Source: JAAYZK01 sp964535025 (lineage in GTDB: Bacteria; Planctomycetota; Phycisphaerae; SM23-33; FEN-1343). From it: a stretch of DNA of 27,250 bases. The stretch covers positions 1 to 27,250 of the forward strand of contig CAZHRW010000093.1 in assembly GCA_964535025.1 (NCBI GenBank), in the 5' to 3' direction. Under the pieces are notes generated by a model. It was not told where the DNA came from, made no database searches, and saw only the letters and a list, made by a program, of their open reading frames with translations. The translations under genes and the position numbers were made by a program. Position 1 is the stretch's first letter. Each line of letters begins with the position of its first letter. Of this stretch, positions 6,418 through 15,389 are shown piece by piece.

Positions 6418-7671
6418 TTACGGTGTCGGCTGCGTCGCGGCGGCGGGCGGGGCGGGCCTGGTGAAATCGACGTCGACGGTCTGGTCGGCCTTGCGGAGGT
6501 TCACCTCGCGGACCGCGCCGCCCGCGGTGACGCGGTGGCGGCCGAAGAAGGCGGGGATCTCGCAGGGGCCGTCAGCGCCGGTACGGCCGTCGAAGCGGGT
6601 CCACCACTGGTTGAAGACCAGGTCGCGGTAAGCTTCCGCGGCGGGCGTGGGCGTGAAGTCGCGCTTCCACAGGGCCGCCTGCGGCCGCCAATGAGAGCCT
6701 TCCCAGAAGCCCCACATCAGGATGCCCTCAACGGCGGGGTGGGCGAAACAGGTGCGGTAGACGTCGACGAGCGCCTGTGCCTTGTGGTGCTCGTCGTCGG
6801 TGGTCATGTCGAACTCGGTCACTCGGATGGGCAGGCCGGTCTCGGCCAGGCGGTCCAGGGCCTTTTTGATCACCTTCGGGTCGGGAATGTACTGGTCGGA
6901 GAAATGGCCCTGGCAGCCGATCCCGCCGACCGGGGCTCCGGCGGCCTGGAGGGCTTCGATCTGCCTGGCGTACATCTCGGTGTGGGGGCCCTCGACCAGG
7001 GCGCCGTAGTCGTTGACATACAGCACGGCGTCCGGGTCGGCCGCACGGGCCCAGCGGAACATCTCGGCGCGGATCGACTCGCCGAGGCGGTCGGCGTAGT
7101 AGCGCTTCCGCATCATCTCGTTGTTGACGTCGTACTCACCGATCCGCCCGCGGTAGCGGGTCACGACGTCGGTGATCCGCGCCTCGATCCGCCGCCGCAG
7201 CTCGCCGTCCTCCAGGGCCTTGACCCAGTCGCGGATATAGCGGTCCTCGGCCCACAGCAGGCAGTGGCCGCGCATCGGGATATCGTTCGCCTCGCACCAC
7301 GCCAGCATCCGGTCGGCAGCGGCGTAGGAGACCTTGCCCGCCCGACGTTCGTTCTCCCACCATTTCAGGGCGTTCTCGTGGACCGCGGCGTTGAAGTGGG
7401 TCTTCAGCAAGTCGAGGTACCGCCGGCGATCGGCTTCACTGACGCGGCCGGGGCCGAACATTCGGCTGCTGATGGCGGTACCGAACCAGAACTCGTGACG
7501 GAGCTGTTCGGCGCGCACCACGGCGCCGGGCTCGGCGCGGACGACGATCGTCCCCATCCGGTGGCGGCGGATCGCCGCGTCGGTGGCGTCGGCGGCCGTC
7601 GCGGCTGTGCACAGCACGGCGACTGTCGCGGCGGCACTGAGCATCAGTCGGGCAAGCAGGCAGAAGTCCAT
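6418..7671 (-). CDS. GH10 family endo-1,4-beta-xylanase-like protein, exported, 417 aa
   Basis: A GH10 TIM barrel follows an N-terminal segment of about 70 residues resembling the small beta domain often attached to such enzymes. Family landmarks are HENALKWW, RGHCLLWA, the acid/base region EYDVNNEM (Glu185, where most members have DVVNE), VNDYG, GIGCQGHF and the nucleophile region IRVTEFD (Glu287), followed by EGILMWGFW. Both catalytic glutamates are present, so an active beta-xylanase or related glucan hydrolase is expected. The ATG at 7671 is preferred over one seven codons upstream because GAGGA lies before it and a clean signal peptide follows (to about residue 29). It is the only glycosidase here with a clear export signal. 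It lies 68 bases downstream of the isomerase gene and is probably co-transcribed with it. Confidence 0.9.
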   Translation of the reverse strand: MDFCLLARLMLSAAATVAVLCTAATAADATDAAIRRHRMGTIVVRAEPGAVVRAEQLRHEFWFGTAISSRMFGPGRVSEADRRRYLDLLKTHFNAAVHENALKWWENERRAGKVSYAAADRMLAWCEANDIPMRGHCLLWAEDRYIRDWVKALEDGELRRRIEARITDVVTRYRGRIGEYDVNNEMMRKRYYADRLGESIRAEMFRWARAADPDAVLYVNDYGALVEGPHTEMYARQIEALQAAGAPVGGIGCQGHFSDQYIPDPKVIKKALDRLAETGLPIRVTEFDMTTDDEHHKAQALVDVYRTCFAHPAVEGILMWGFWEGSHWRPQAALWKRDFTPTPAAEAYRDLVFNQWWTRFDGRTGADGPCEIPAFFGRHRVTAGGAVREVNLRKADQTVDVDFTRPAPPAAATQPTP

Positions 7672-7739
7672 GGTGTTCCTCGCGGGATGCATCGCGTTGA
7701 AAGCCTCACACGCAGGTCCAAATGGAGCTTACAGCATTC

Positions 7740-8588
7740 TCACGATCCCTGCGGGCCGAACGCCTCGCGGCAGGAGGTTTGCATATGGTCGGTAAAGTCG
7801 GCGATTGTGGCGGACAGGTCCAGTTGGTCGTCGCCGCCCTCGCACATGAGCACGCCGCGATAGCCGACCTCCCGCAGGGCCGTCAGGACCGCCGGCCAGT
7901 CGAGCGTTCCGCGGCCGGGGAGGTTGTGCTCGTCGCGCTGGCCGTGATTGTCGTGGAGGTGGACGGTGAGGATGCGATGGCCCGCCTGCCGGATGTAGGC
8001 CGGCACGTCGGCGCCCAGGTGGACGTGGCCGGTGTCGAAACAGATCCCCGCCCGGGCCGGGTCCAGCCCGTCAAGGACCGCCAGCATCTCCTCGGCCGGC
8101 CCGGCCAACGAGGCCGGTCCCATGGTCTCGAGGGCCACCGCGACGCCCTCGGGGGCCAGCTCGGCGGTCCGGGCCATGGCCTCGGCCGTCCAGGCCAGTT
8201 CCCGCTTGCGGTCGACGCTGGGGACGTCCCGCCCGGGATGCACGACGACGAAACGCCCGCCGACCAGGCGTGCGGCGTCCATGGAACGCACCAACAGGCG
8301 AATGCCGTCCGCGCGGGTGTCCGCGTCGTCCATGGCGAATCCGCAGAACGGCGCGTGTACCGACCACACGGTCAGCCCTGCGGCCTCGACGGCCGTCCGC
8401 ACCTCATCGAGGCGCTCGGCGTCGAAAACGTCCAGGTGCAGTTGCTGCAGGCATGACAACTCCAGCCGACGCGCCCCCGCGGCGGCCAATGCGTGGATCT
8501 TCGCGGCGGTAAGGCTCAGGCGATGACCCAACACACTCGTGCAGAAACCCACGGCGGGGGCGGTCGGATCGTAGGGGTTCGTTTCCAT
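7740..8588 (-). CDS. Sugar phosphate isomerase/epimerase (xylose isomerase-like TIM barrel), 282 aa
   Basis: The sequence has the AP-endonuclease-2/sugar isomerase TIM-barrel pattern with four likely metal ligands: Glu154 (VALETMG), Asp185 (CFDTGH), His210 or His212 (TVHLHDNHG) and Glu250 (CEGGDD). His80 region VHAPF and VVVHPG also fit. Such enzymes isomerise or epimerise keto-sugars or inositols with a divalent metal; the substrate is not predictable. The start at 8588 (METNPYDP) is placed where the protein-like sequence begins. No clear ribosome-binding site precedes it, so the exact start is uncertain. The frame continues upstream only as antisense to the neighbouring gene. It sits 5' to the GH10 gene and divergent from the beta-propeller gene, with 108 bases between. 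Confidence 0.85.
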   Translation of the reverse strand: METNPYDPTAPAVGFCTSVLGHRLSLTAAKIHALAAAGARRLELSCLQQLHLDVFDAERLDEVRTAVEAAGLTVWSVHAPFCGFAMDDADTRADGIRLLVRSMDAARLVGGRFVVVHPGRDVPSVDRKRELAWTAEAMARTAELAPEGVAVALETMGPASLAGPAEEMLAVLDGLDPARAGICFDTGHVHLGADVPAYIRQAGHRILTVHLHDNHGQRDEHNLPGRGTLDWPAVLTALREVGYRGVLMCEGGDDQLDLSATIADFTDHMQTSCREAFGPQGS

Positions 8589-8696
8589 GGGGCGAAGGTA
8601 TCCGCCGCCGCCGGCGTCGTCAAGGTCGTCCCTGTTGCACTTGCACGCGGCGGCGCCGGCCGATACGCTGGGCGGCCGTTGCCTGGAGAACAAGCC

Positions 8697-10676
8697 ATGA
8701 CCAACCAAGATGGTCTTCCCGTTTGGCAGGGAACCACCTATCGTGTGGCCGTGCCCAGGACGCGAGCACCGTTCGTCAATACACCGTTGCTGCCGCTGGA
8801 TAGCGGTGGCGGCGAAGAACGGTTCTGGATCTCGAGCTTCAGTCGCGACGGCGGGTGCCTGGGCGTCCTCATCACCGAGTGGGGCCGCGAGCGGAGCGTC
8901 GAGTTCGACCCCGACCAGCACGGCTGCTATAGCGCGATTCAGACGGACGAGCACACGCTGTGGCTGTGCGGCCACCTCGACCGCCTCGTCCGCCTCGACC
9001 TGCGGACCCTCGCCTTCGAGGTCTTCCCGACGGGCGCGCCGCCGGCCCTGGTGTTCCAGGGCATGCCCTTTGATGCCGCGACGGGGCGGCTGTTCGCCAT
9101 GGCGGTCTGCGACGGCGAGGCCGTGGCCTTTACGTATGACACGCGGGCGTGCCGAACCGTTCGCATGCACCGCGACTTCACGCCGCTGCACTACATGCGG
9201 GTTTCCGTGCCCAACGGCGACGGCACGTGGAGCATCGTCGCTCACGTCCCCGACGTGGGAATCCTCCGCTGGGATCCGGCCGGCGAGACCGTCGAGACGG
9301 TGATGACAGGGCTCGACGCGCCCACCGAACGGACGTTGCGCCTCGTCTGCGACGACGCCGGCCGTCCGTACGTCCCCACGCAGGGCTGGTACGACCCCCG
9401 CCGGGGGACCTTCGATAGCTCGGGCCCGTCCCCCGAGCGGGAGATGACCTGGTTCGCTCGACGGGGCGACACCGTCTACGGCACCGACAGTGGCGGCGAC
9501 AGGCTCACGGTCGGCTGCTGGAACCTGGCCGACGGCAGCGTCGGCGATGTCGGTGTCGTGCCGGATGCACGGCCGTTCAACGTCGCCGTGACGGCCTCGG
9601 GTCGCCTGGTGGCTGTCGATCTCTACGGCGTCTTCTCCCGGCAGCTGCTGCCCCTTGCCGGCCCGGCGGAAAAGCGGGTCGAGCTTGCCACCGACGTCGT
9701 CAACCATACGGACCGCGTGTGCCGCATCAACGACCGGCTGCTTCTCGGCACGCCGTTCATCTCCCAACGGTTCTGGGTGGCCGACATTCACACGGGCCAC
9801 GGCGCCGACAAGGGCCGCGCCGCCGGCGGTTCCGGGGAGATCCTGGCCGTCTGGCGCGCCGCCGGTAAAGCTTACATGGCCGCCTATGCCGGCGGGGAGT
9901 TGATGGCGTACGACCCGGACGGCACGCCCCTGGGCTACCCCGCCAACCCCCGCGTCGTTGCCTCACCGCCGCGGGCGATGCGCCCGATCGCGCAGGCGCA
10001 GGACGACAGGCATCTGTACTACAGTTGCAGCGCCCCATATGGCCACTTGGGTTGCACGCTGACAGCCTACGACACCCGGAGCGGGCGCGCCGCCTACGCG
10101 GTTGATCCGATTGGCCGGCAGGCGATCTGCAGCCTCTACCGCCACCGCGGTCGCGGCGTGCTTCTGGCCGGCACGACGCCCCACGCCGATTGCCGCAGTC
10201 GTCCCGCCGCACGCGAGCGGTCCGTCCTGGCTGTCGTGGACGCGGCGACCCTGGCCGTGCGGACGGTCGTCGACGCCCCGACCGGCAGCCAGACGGTTCG
10301 CATCGTCGGCCCCGTCGACGACAGGCGCGTGCTGTGCCTCACCCAGGAGTGCTACAACCTTGTCGACGATCGCGATGCCCGGTGGTTTCTTGCCGAGGCC
10401 GACACGCTTAGCCTGCCCGGCGGGAACGCGACCGCGCCGCTGCCGGACGGCGTGCGCCACGTCGCGTACGCCGGGGTTCCCGGCCGGTTCGTCCTGCAGA
10501 TCGGCCGGCGTGTGGAACGGTGGGCCTTTGCCGCCGACGTCGAGCCGCACGCGACGGCGATTCTGGCGGAAAACTTCCACGGCTACGACGTGGTTGTCCA
10601 GGATGACTCGGTGTACCTCCTGGATATCGAGACGATCACGATCCTGGAAGGAAGCTTGAGACCCCGGGACCTATAG
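8697..10676 (+). CDS. Beta-propeller-like protein, cytoplasmic, 659 aa
   Basis: I do not recognise a named family. The whole length shows short alternating strands with repeated blade-like pieces, such as LWLCGHLDRLVRLDLRT, GILRWDPAGETVE, GGELMAYDPDG and CTLTAYDTRSGRAAY. This suggests one or two beta-propellers of the kind found in sugar-lactone hydrolases and sensor proteins (inference from pattern). No signal peptide or membrane helix is seen. The ATG at 8697 follows CTGGAG by nine bases; the longer upstream frame runs antisense to the isomerase start and is unlikely. The gene ends 17 bases before the Fe-S reductase-like gene, so the two probably form an operon and may act on the same compound. 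Confidence 0.75.
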   Translation: MTNQDGLPVWQGTTYRVAVPRTRAPFVNTPLLPLDSGGGEERFWISSFSRDGGCLGVLITEWGRERSVEFDPDQHGCYSAIQTDEHTLWLCGHLDRLVRLDLRTLAFEVFPTGAPPALVFQGMPFDAATGRLFAMAVCDGEAVAFTYDTRACRTVRMHRDFTPLHYMRVSVPNGDGTWSIVAHVPDVGILRWDPAGETVETVMTGLDAPTERTLRLVCDDAGRPYVPTQGWYDPRRGTFDSSGPSPEREMTWFARRGDTVYGTDSGGDRLTVGCWNLADGSVGDVGVVPDARPFNVAVTASGRLVAVDLYGVFSRQLLPLAGPAEKRVELATDVVNHTDRVCRINDRLLLGTPFISQRFWVADIHTGHGADKGRAAGGSGEILAVWRAAGKAYMAAYAGGELMAYDPDGTPLGYPANPRVVASPPRAMRPIAQAQDDRHLYYSCSAPYGHLGCTLTAYDTRSGRAAYAVDPIGRQAICSLYRHRGRGVLLAGTTPHADCRSRPAARERSVLAVVDAATLAVRTVVDAPTGSQTVRIVGPVDDRRVLCLTQECYNLVDDRDARWFLAEADTLSLPGGNATAPLPDGVRHVAYAGVPGRFVLQIGRRVERWAFAADVEPHATAILAENFHGYDVVVQDDSVYLLDIETITILEGSLRPRDL

Positions 10677-10693
10677 GGAGGACGTTCACACGC

Positions 10694-11680
10694 ATGGACA
10701 GCACGGCCGCGAAGAATCTTGCCCGCGAGTGCGGGGCCGACCTGGTCGGCGTGACCTCGATGGATCGCTTTGAAGGCGCGCCGAAGCAGATGGATCCGCG
10801 TTATATCTTTCCCGATGCGAAGGCGATGCTCGTGATGGGCTTTCGTATCCTCCGCGGAACGCTCCGGGGCGTGGAGGAGGGGACCTTCTTCGTCAACTAC
10901 GCCTCCATGGGCTATGCGGCGATCAACCTGATCATCCAGCCGATGGTCCTGTGGCACTTCTGCCGACGACTCGAAGACGACGGCTACGAGGCCGTGCCGG
11001 TACCGAATATCTTCTCCTGGTCCAACACGGTCACGACCGTCCAGCCCGACAAATCAAAGATCGGCGAGCCGCGGCCGGAGTTCAGCCGGCCGGTAAAGCC
11101 CGGCCTGCCGGCGCCGGACGTCTTCTTCAGCCTGCGGATCGCCGCGTTCTGCGCGGGGCTCGGGGAAATCGGCTGGTCGAAGATGTTCCTGACGCCGCAG
11201 TATGGCCCGCGGGTACGGCTGGCGGCAGTCCTTACTGACATGCCGCTTGATCCCGATCCGCTCTACGACGGCCCGCCGCTGTGCGACCGTTGCATGGAGT
11301 GCGCCCGGGACTGCTCGACGGGGGCGATCTCGACGACCAGGTCGATCAGGACCACCATCGCCGGGCGGGACCTGGCGTGGTCGGACATCGACTACCTCAA
11401 GTGCTCGATGGGCTTCTGCGGAGCCTCGCCGGCGTACAACCCGTTCATGATCACCGACGAGGACCGCATCGGCTTCACCACGCCCAGCTACGGCCGGGCC
11501 CAACAGTACAAGGTGCCGCCCCAGTACGAGTACGGCCGCGCCCTGGAAGGCGCCCGCGGGTGCATCCGTGCGTGCATGGAACACCTGACGGCCCAGAATA
11601 AGCTGACCAACCGTTTCAAAAACCCCTTCCGCATGCGCAAGCCGTGGAAGCTCACCGACGACGGCCTTGCAGACGCTTGA
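10694..11680 (+). CDS. Epoxyqueuosine reductase/reductive dehalogenase-like protein with two 4Fe-4S sites, 328 aa
   Basis: The central piece GLGEIGWSKMFLTPQYGPR followed by LAAVLTD is typical of the QueG/reductive dehalogenase superfamily. The first ferredoxin motif is canonical: Cys197-x2-Cys200-x2-Cys203-x3-Cys207, then STGAI. A second set, Cys237, Cys242, Cys290 and Cys294 (GCIRAC), could hold a second 4Fe-4S cluster. Genuine QueG makes queuosine in tRNA. This protein lacks the usual CxxCxxxCP spelling at both sites, and no other queuosine gene is nearby, so a different reduction is likely (inference). There is no Tat signal, unlike respiratory dehalogenases. GGGAGGAC lies about 12 bases before the ATG, a long spacing. 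It is paired with the beta-propeller gene just upstream. Confidence 0.8.
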   Translation: MDSTAAKNLARECGADLVGVTSMDRFEGAPKQMDPRYIFPDAKAMLVMGFRILRGTLRGVEEGTFFVNYASMGYAAINLIIQPMVLWHFCRRLEDDGYEAVPVPNIFSWSNTVTTVQPDKSKIGEPRPEFSRPVKPGLPAPDVFFSLRIAAFCAGLGEIGWSKMFLTPQYGPRVRLAAVLTDMPLDPDPLYDGPPLCDRCMECARDCSTGAISTTRSIRTTIAGRDLAWSDIDYLKCSMGFCGASPAYNPFMITDEDRIGFTTPSYGRAQQYKVPPQYEYGRALEGARGCIRACMEHLTAQNKLTNRFKNPFRMRKPWKLTDDGLADA

Positions 11681-11757
11681 CTTTCGCCGGCGAAGCGCTG
11701 CCGGTCCAACGCATGATGCGGCCCCTGTTCGCTCCACGGATGACATCGGCGGATACG

Positions 11758-13119
11758 TTACACAACCCCGGGCGGGGGAAACGCGCGTCGGGCGTCGTCG
11801 ATGACGAGGACCCAATCGCAGCCGCGTCCGAGATCACCGGGGCAGTCGAAGGTGAGCGTCGGGCCATCTTGCGGGGCGCCGGTTGCCTCGGCGGATCCCG
11901 TGCGGGGGTCGTACCACCAGAACCGGCGGTGCTCCCACCGCAGCATGCCCGCGTCAATCGTGATGGGATAGCCCTGCGGTGAGTAGACCATGGCGTAGCC
12001 GTGGCCCCGCGTGGCCGCCTGATGGGGCGTTTCCGCGTCGGCGTCGCCGGCAAGGATGGTCTGGTCCGGCATACGGCCGTCCATGGGGCGCGACAGCATC
12101 AGGTTCCGCAAGTGCGTCATGTGCTCGGCTCCGGCCGAATGGACGCCGTCCTTCCAGAAGATGTCGCGCATCTTGAAGCGGTCCGGCCCGCGCCCCTTCG
12201 ACGGGTCGTTGAACCGCCAGACGTTGACGTGCCCGTAGGTGTGCCCGAAGCCCCCGGCCAGCACCGACCAGTAGGCGGCCTGACGGACGTCGAAGGCGTC
12301 AAAGAAACCGTTGGCGGGATTCCACCGGACGGGGTGCTCCTCGTAGGGCGGCTCGCCGTCAAGGGTGGGCTTGATCGGCCGCAGATGCCAGTCGGTGCCG
12401 ATCGCCTTGTAGTTGGGCAGATCCAAGGCGCTGTGGCCGGTCTGGATCATGTTGAAGTCGAGCCAGCGCTCCCCGTGGAAGCACATCGACGACCGGTACG
12501 TCCCGGCCGGGTGGAAGGTCATCAGGTGGTGGGGCGCGACGGCCTTGATGGTCTGTCCGATCGCCCGCCAGACGGCGATGTCAGCGCCGTCGTGCTCGTC
12601 GCCCACCACGTCGCCCCCGTTGATCCAGATGATATTGGGGCGGGCGGCGTACCGGCGGGCGATCCACCCGGCATAGGTGGTGGCCGTATCGAGCGTGAAC
12701 GTCACCGGCGTGCCCTGCAGGCCCGCGACGTGGTAGCCCCACAACGGCAGCAGGCCGACGTAGAGCCCGTGCGCGGCGGCCCGGTCGATGATGAAGTCAA
12801 CGTGCGTCCAGAAGTCTTCGCCCCCGTCATGGCGGACGGCCGGTCGCGTCGGGTCCGCATCGACCAGCGGCCGATGGCCGTAGACGTTCGGCTCATTGAG
12901 CGGATGGTGGTAGCCCATCAACACCACGCCCTGGATCACCGAGAACCCCTGCCGGCGGCGCGCGGCGAAGTACCATTCCACCTCCTCGCGGGTCGGTCGG
13001 GTGAACAGGTCCCACGCCGTATCCCCCAGCCAGAACCATGGCGCCCCGTCCGCCTTGCACACGCGCCGTCCATCCACCGAGACGATCAGTTGCCATGCAG
13101 GGTCTATAGATGCACACAT
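11758..13119 (-). CDS. GH140-like (DUF4038) apiosidase family protein, 453 aa
   Basis: The N-terminal DUF4038 barrel is clear: FWLGDTAWDLFTRPTREEVEWY (about 29-50), QGVVLMGYHHPLNEPN, WGYH, then NIIWINGGD with Asp170, and PTLDGEPPYEE with Glu256 and Glu260. These correspond to the acid/base Asp and nucleophile Glu of GH140 apiosidases. The C-terminal part (about 365-453) fits the small beta domain, called putative collagen-binding, that usually follows. Known GH140 enzymes remove apiose-linked chains from the pectin rhamnogalacturonan II; substrate identity here is inference. The ATG at 13119 follows GAGGA by about nine bases; the frame extends 54 codons further without protein-like sequence. 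There is no signal peptide, suggesting cytoplasmic action. Confidence 0.85.
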   Translation of the reverse strand: MCASIDPAWQLIVSVDGRRVCKADGAPWFWLGDTAWDLFTRPTREEVEWYFAARRRQGFSVIQGVVLMGYHHPLNEPNVYGHRPLVDADPTRPAVRHDGGEDFWTHVDFIIDRAAAHGLYVGLLPLWGYHVAGLQGTPVTFTLDTATTYAGWIARRYAARPNIIWINGGDVVGDEHDGADIAVWRAIGQTIKAVAPHHLMTFHPAGTYRSSMCFHGERWLDFNMIQTGHSALDLPNYKAIGTDWHLRPIKPTLDGEPPYEEHPVRWNPANGFFDAFDVRQAAYWSVLAGGFGHTYGHVNVWRFNDPSKGRGPDRFKMRDIFWKDGVHSAGAEHMTHLRNLMLSRPMDGRMPDQTILAGDADAETPHQAATRGHGYAMVYSPQGYPITIDAGMLRWEHRRFWWYDPRTGSAEATGAPQDGPTLTFDCPGDLGRGCDWVLVIDDARRAFPPPGVV

Positions 13120-13400
13120 AAACGATTGTCCTCGATAGTACCGCCGGCACAGCAGGCAGGTCAACCGAAGGCCCGCAGCCGACCCCGCCGTCCGCTTGGC
13201 AAGCAGCCCATTGCAAGGACAGCCTATGTGTCGCCGAGTGGCACGGCAAGTGCCTTGTCGCCTTGTCGCCTGGGGCGGCATTGATTGACGCCGGCCGGTG
13301 CGGCGGTTCGTGTCTGTCGAGCGAGGAACGGCGCGGACCCTGGCACGGACATGCCTGCTGTCGTCACTGAGAGGCGATCAAGTCGGTGTTGCGCGGTTAA

Positions 13401-15257
13401 TCAGTCGAGCTGCACGAATGCGGCGCTGGCGAGCATCTGGCGGAACAGGCCCTCGGCTTCGGCCAGTTCGTCGTAGGTGCCGTCCTGGACGAGGCGGCCC
13501 CCGTCGAAGACGAAAATGCGTTTGACGTTGCGGATCGTACTGAGCCGGTGGGCGATGACGAACGTGGTGCGGCCGTCCATGAGAGCGTCCATGGCCTGCT
13601 GGATGCGTCGTTCGGAGTTGTTGTCCAGGGCGCTGGTGGCCTCGTCGAAGATGAAGTAATCGGCCCCGGTGAGGATCGCGCGGGCGATGGCGAGCCGCTG
13701 GCGCTGTCCGCCGGAGAGGTTCGAGCCGCCCTCGCCGACGAAGGTGTCGAGCCCCTCGGGCATCTCGTCGATGAACTCGCTGGCGAACGCCAGGTCCGTG
13801 GCGCGGCGGATCTCGTCGTCGGTGGCGTGCGGGCGAGTCACGCGGATGTTGTCGCGGATGGTCGCCTGGAAGATATAGGGGTCCTGCGGCACCACGCCGA
13901 ACGCGGCGCGGAGTTCCTGGAGCGAATAGGTGGCCAGGTCCGCGCCGTTGAGCCGGATGACCCCGCCGGTAGGGTCGTACAGCCGCAGCAGCAGCGAGGC
14001 GAAGGTCGTCTTGCCCGACCCGCTGGGCCCGACCAGCGCGACGCTCTGGCCGTCGGGGATGCGGCAGGAGACGTTGTGCAGGACGGGGCGATCGGTTTCA
14101 TAGGAGAAGGTGACGTCGTCGAACTCGACGCACGGGATGCTCCGGTCGCGCGCCGCGAGGGCCTGAAGGTGGACCGCGGCCCGGGATTCGGTCGGGAGTT
14201 CCCGCGTGGTCTTTTCCAGGCGGAGGATGCGGTTGATCCGGCTGAGGCCCGCCTCGGCGTTGGCGCGGACAAGGTTGAGCTCCATCAGGTTCATCAGGGG
14301 GGCCATCAGCATGCCGACGGAGGCGTTGAACGCCACGAACGTGCCGACCTCCATCCCCCGGTAGAGGCAGAACCAGATGCCCGTGGCGAAGATCGCCGCC
14401 GTGCCGAGGTAGCGGACGCCCTCCATCTTGGCGAACTCCAGGTGCCGCTGATAGCCCAACTGAACGCCGCGGTCGCGGATGCGATGGATCTGGCCTTCGA
14501 AGGAGTGGCTGACGTTGTCCTCCATGGCGTAGACCTTGATCGCACGGCAGCCGCGGAGCATGTCGGCGACGTACTTGCTGACCTCCGACTCGGTCTCCAT
14601 GAAGGTGGCGGACATCTCGCGGATGACGCGATGGCTGCGGTGGTTCGCCCAGACGACGGTCGCGACCGTCAGGACGGTAATCCCGGTCATGGCGGCGTTG
14701 AACCGCACCAGCACCACCAACGCCACGCACCACGAGACGATTTGGATCGGGATGATCAGCGCGCCCTGGTGGAGGAACATCTTCAGCGACTGGACGGGCG
14801 AGCCCATGATGTAGTTGAACAGTTCGCCACTGGAGACCTGGTCGTGGAAGCGGAAGCACAACTGCTGCACGTGGCGGAAGAACCCGCCCCGCAGATCGCA
14901 GAGGAACTGCTCGACCCCCCGGACGAGGAACCGGTGGCCGTACACGCCGAACCCGAGGCGCATCGCCGACAACAGGACGAAGAAGCCCACCACGAACATC
15001 GCCTGTCGCAGGCGCATGGGCAGGGGGGCCAGGTCGCCGTCGGGGCCCTTGAGCAGGACGCCGTCATCGATCATCCACTTGATGGTCAGCGGCTGCAGGG
15101 CGCCGACGGCGCCGACGATCATCGCGCAGACGAACGAAACCAGCAGTTGCCGCCGGTGGGGGCGCACGTAGTGATAGATCGTTCGCCAGAACGGTTCGGG
15201 CGCAGGATCGGGCCCCTGGAGCGATTCGGGTCGGGTCTGGTCGGCGTCGGCATGCAT
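13401..15257 (-). CDS. MsbA-type ABC exporter, fused permease and ATPase, 618 aa
   Basis: This is a complete type IV (MsbA/multidrug/lipid A-like) half-transporter that should act as a homodimer in the inner membrane. Residues of about 35-350 carry the six-helix permease domain. The ATPase follows: Walker A GPSGSGKT (410-417), Q-loop Gln458, signature LSGGQ (514-518), Walker B YFIFDEAT (534-541) and the switch His570. All catalytic residues are present. The substrate is unknown; lipids, glycolipids, peptides or drugs are possible. The ribosome-binding site before the ATG at 15257 is weak. It is divergent from the GH127 gene and 281 bases upstream of the GH140 gene. That gap contains a small hairpin GGCAC-N5-GTGCC (13240-13254), so co-transcription is uncertain. 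Confidence 0.93.
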   Translation of the reverse strand: MHADADQTRPESLQGPDPAPEPFWRTIYHYVRPHRRQLLVSFVCAMIVGAVGALQPLTIKWMIDDGVLLKGPDGDLAPLPMRLRQAMFVVGFFVLLSAMRLGFGVYGHRFLVRGVEQFLCDLRGGFFRHVQQLCFRFHDQVSSGELFNYIMGSPVQSLKMFLHQGALIIPIQIVSWCVALVVLVRFNAAMTGITVLTVATVVWANHRSHRVIREMSATFMETESEVSKYVADMLRGCRAIKVYAMEDNVSHSFEGQIHRIRDRGVQLGYQRHLEFAKMEGVRYLGTAAIFATGIWFCLYRGMEVGTFVAFNASVGMLMAPLMNLMELNLVRANAEAGLSRINRILRLEKTTRELPTESRAAVHLQALAARDRSIPCVEFDDVTFSYETDRPVLHNVSCRIPDGQSVALVGPSGSGKTTFASLLLRLYDPTGGVIRLNGADLATYSLQELRAAFGVVPQDPYIFQATIRDNIRVTRPHATDDEIRRATDLAFASEFIDEMPEGLDTFVGEGGSNLSGGQRQRLAIARAILTGADYFIFDEATSALDNNSERRIQQAMDALMDGRTTFVIAHRLSTIRNVKRIFVFDGGRLVQDGTYDELAEAEGLFRQMLASAAFVQLD

Positions 15258-15377
15258 GATTGACGGTCCAGCGGGGCAGCATAGCCCGGTCTGCCGTCAT
15301 GTCAACACCCCCGCGCCACAATTGCACGCCGGCGGCCGGTGTGCTAGCATCGCCGGCCCAACGCACCGCAACGGATG

Positions 15378-15383
15378 AGGAGG
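15378..15383 (+). promoter_or_regulatory. Ribosome-binding site AGGAGG that selects a TTG start for GH127
   Basis: AGGAGG lies six bases before TTG at 15390. An in-frame ATG at 15375 directly abuts this AGGAGG and has no ribosome-binding site of its own, so the TTG is the likelier start. Confidence 0.7.
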
Positions 15384-15389
15384 CAACTC

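Noticed and set aside
8589..9800. Upstream extension of the isomerase frame on the minus strand by about 400 codons
   Set aside because: It runs antisense through the beta-propeller gene and has no family resemblance; the isomerase homology begins only near 8588.
13240..13268. Hairpin GGCAC-N5-GTGCC followed by a CCTTGTCG direct repeat, as a terminator after the ABC exporter
   Set aside because: It lies about 150 bases past the stop codon, the stem is short and there is no clear T-run; it may be chance.
13548..15263. Plus-strand frame of 571 codons opposite the ABC exporter
   Set aside because: The minus strand encodes a complete exporter with Walker A, signature and Walker B motifs; the plus-strand frame is an Asp/His/Glu-rich shadow.
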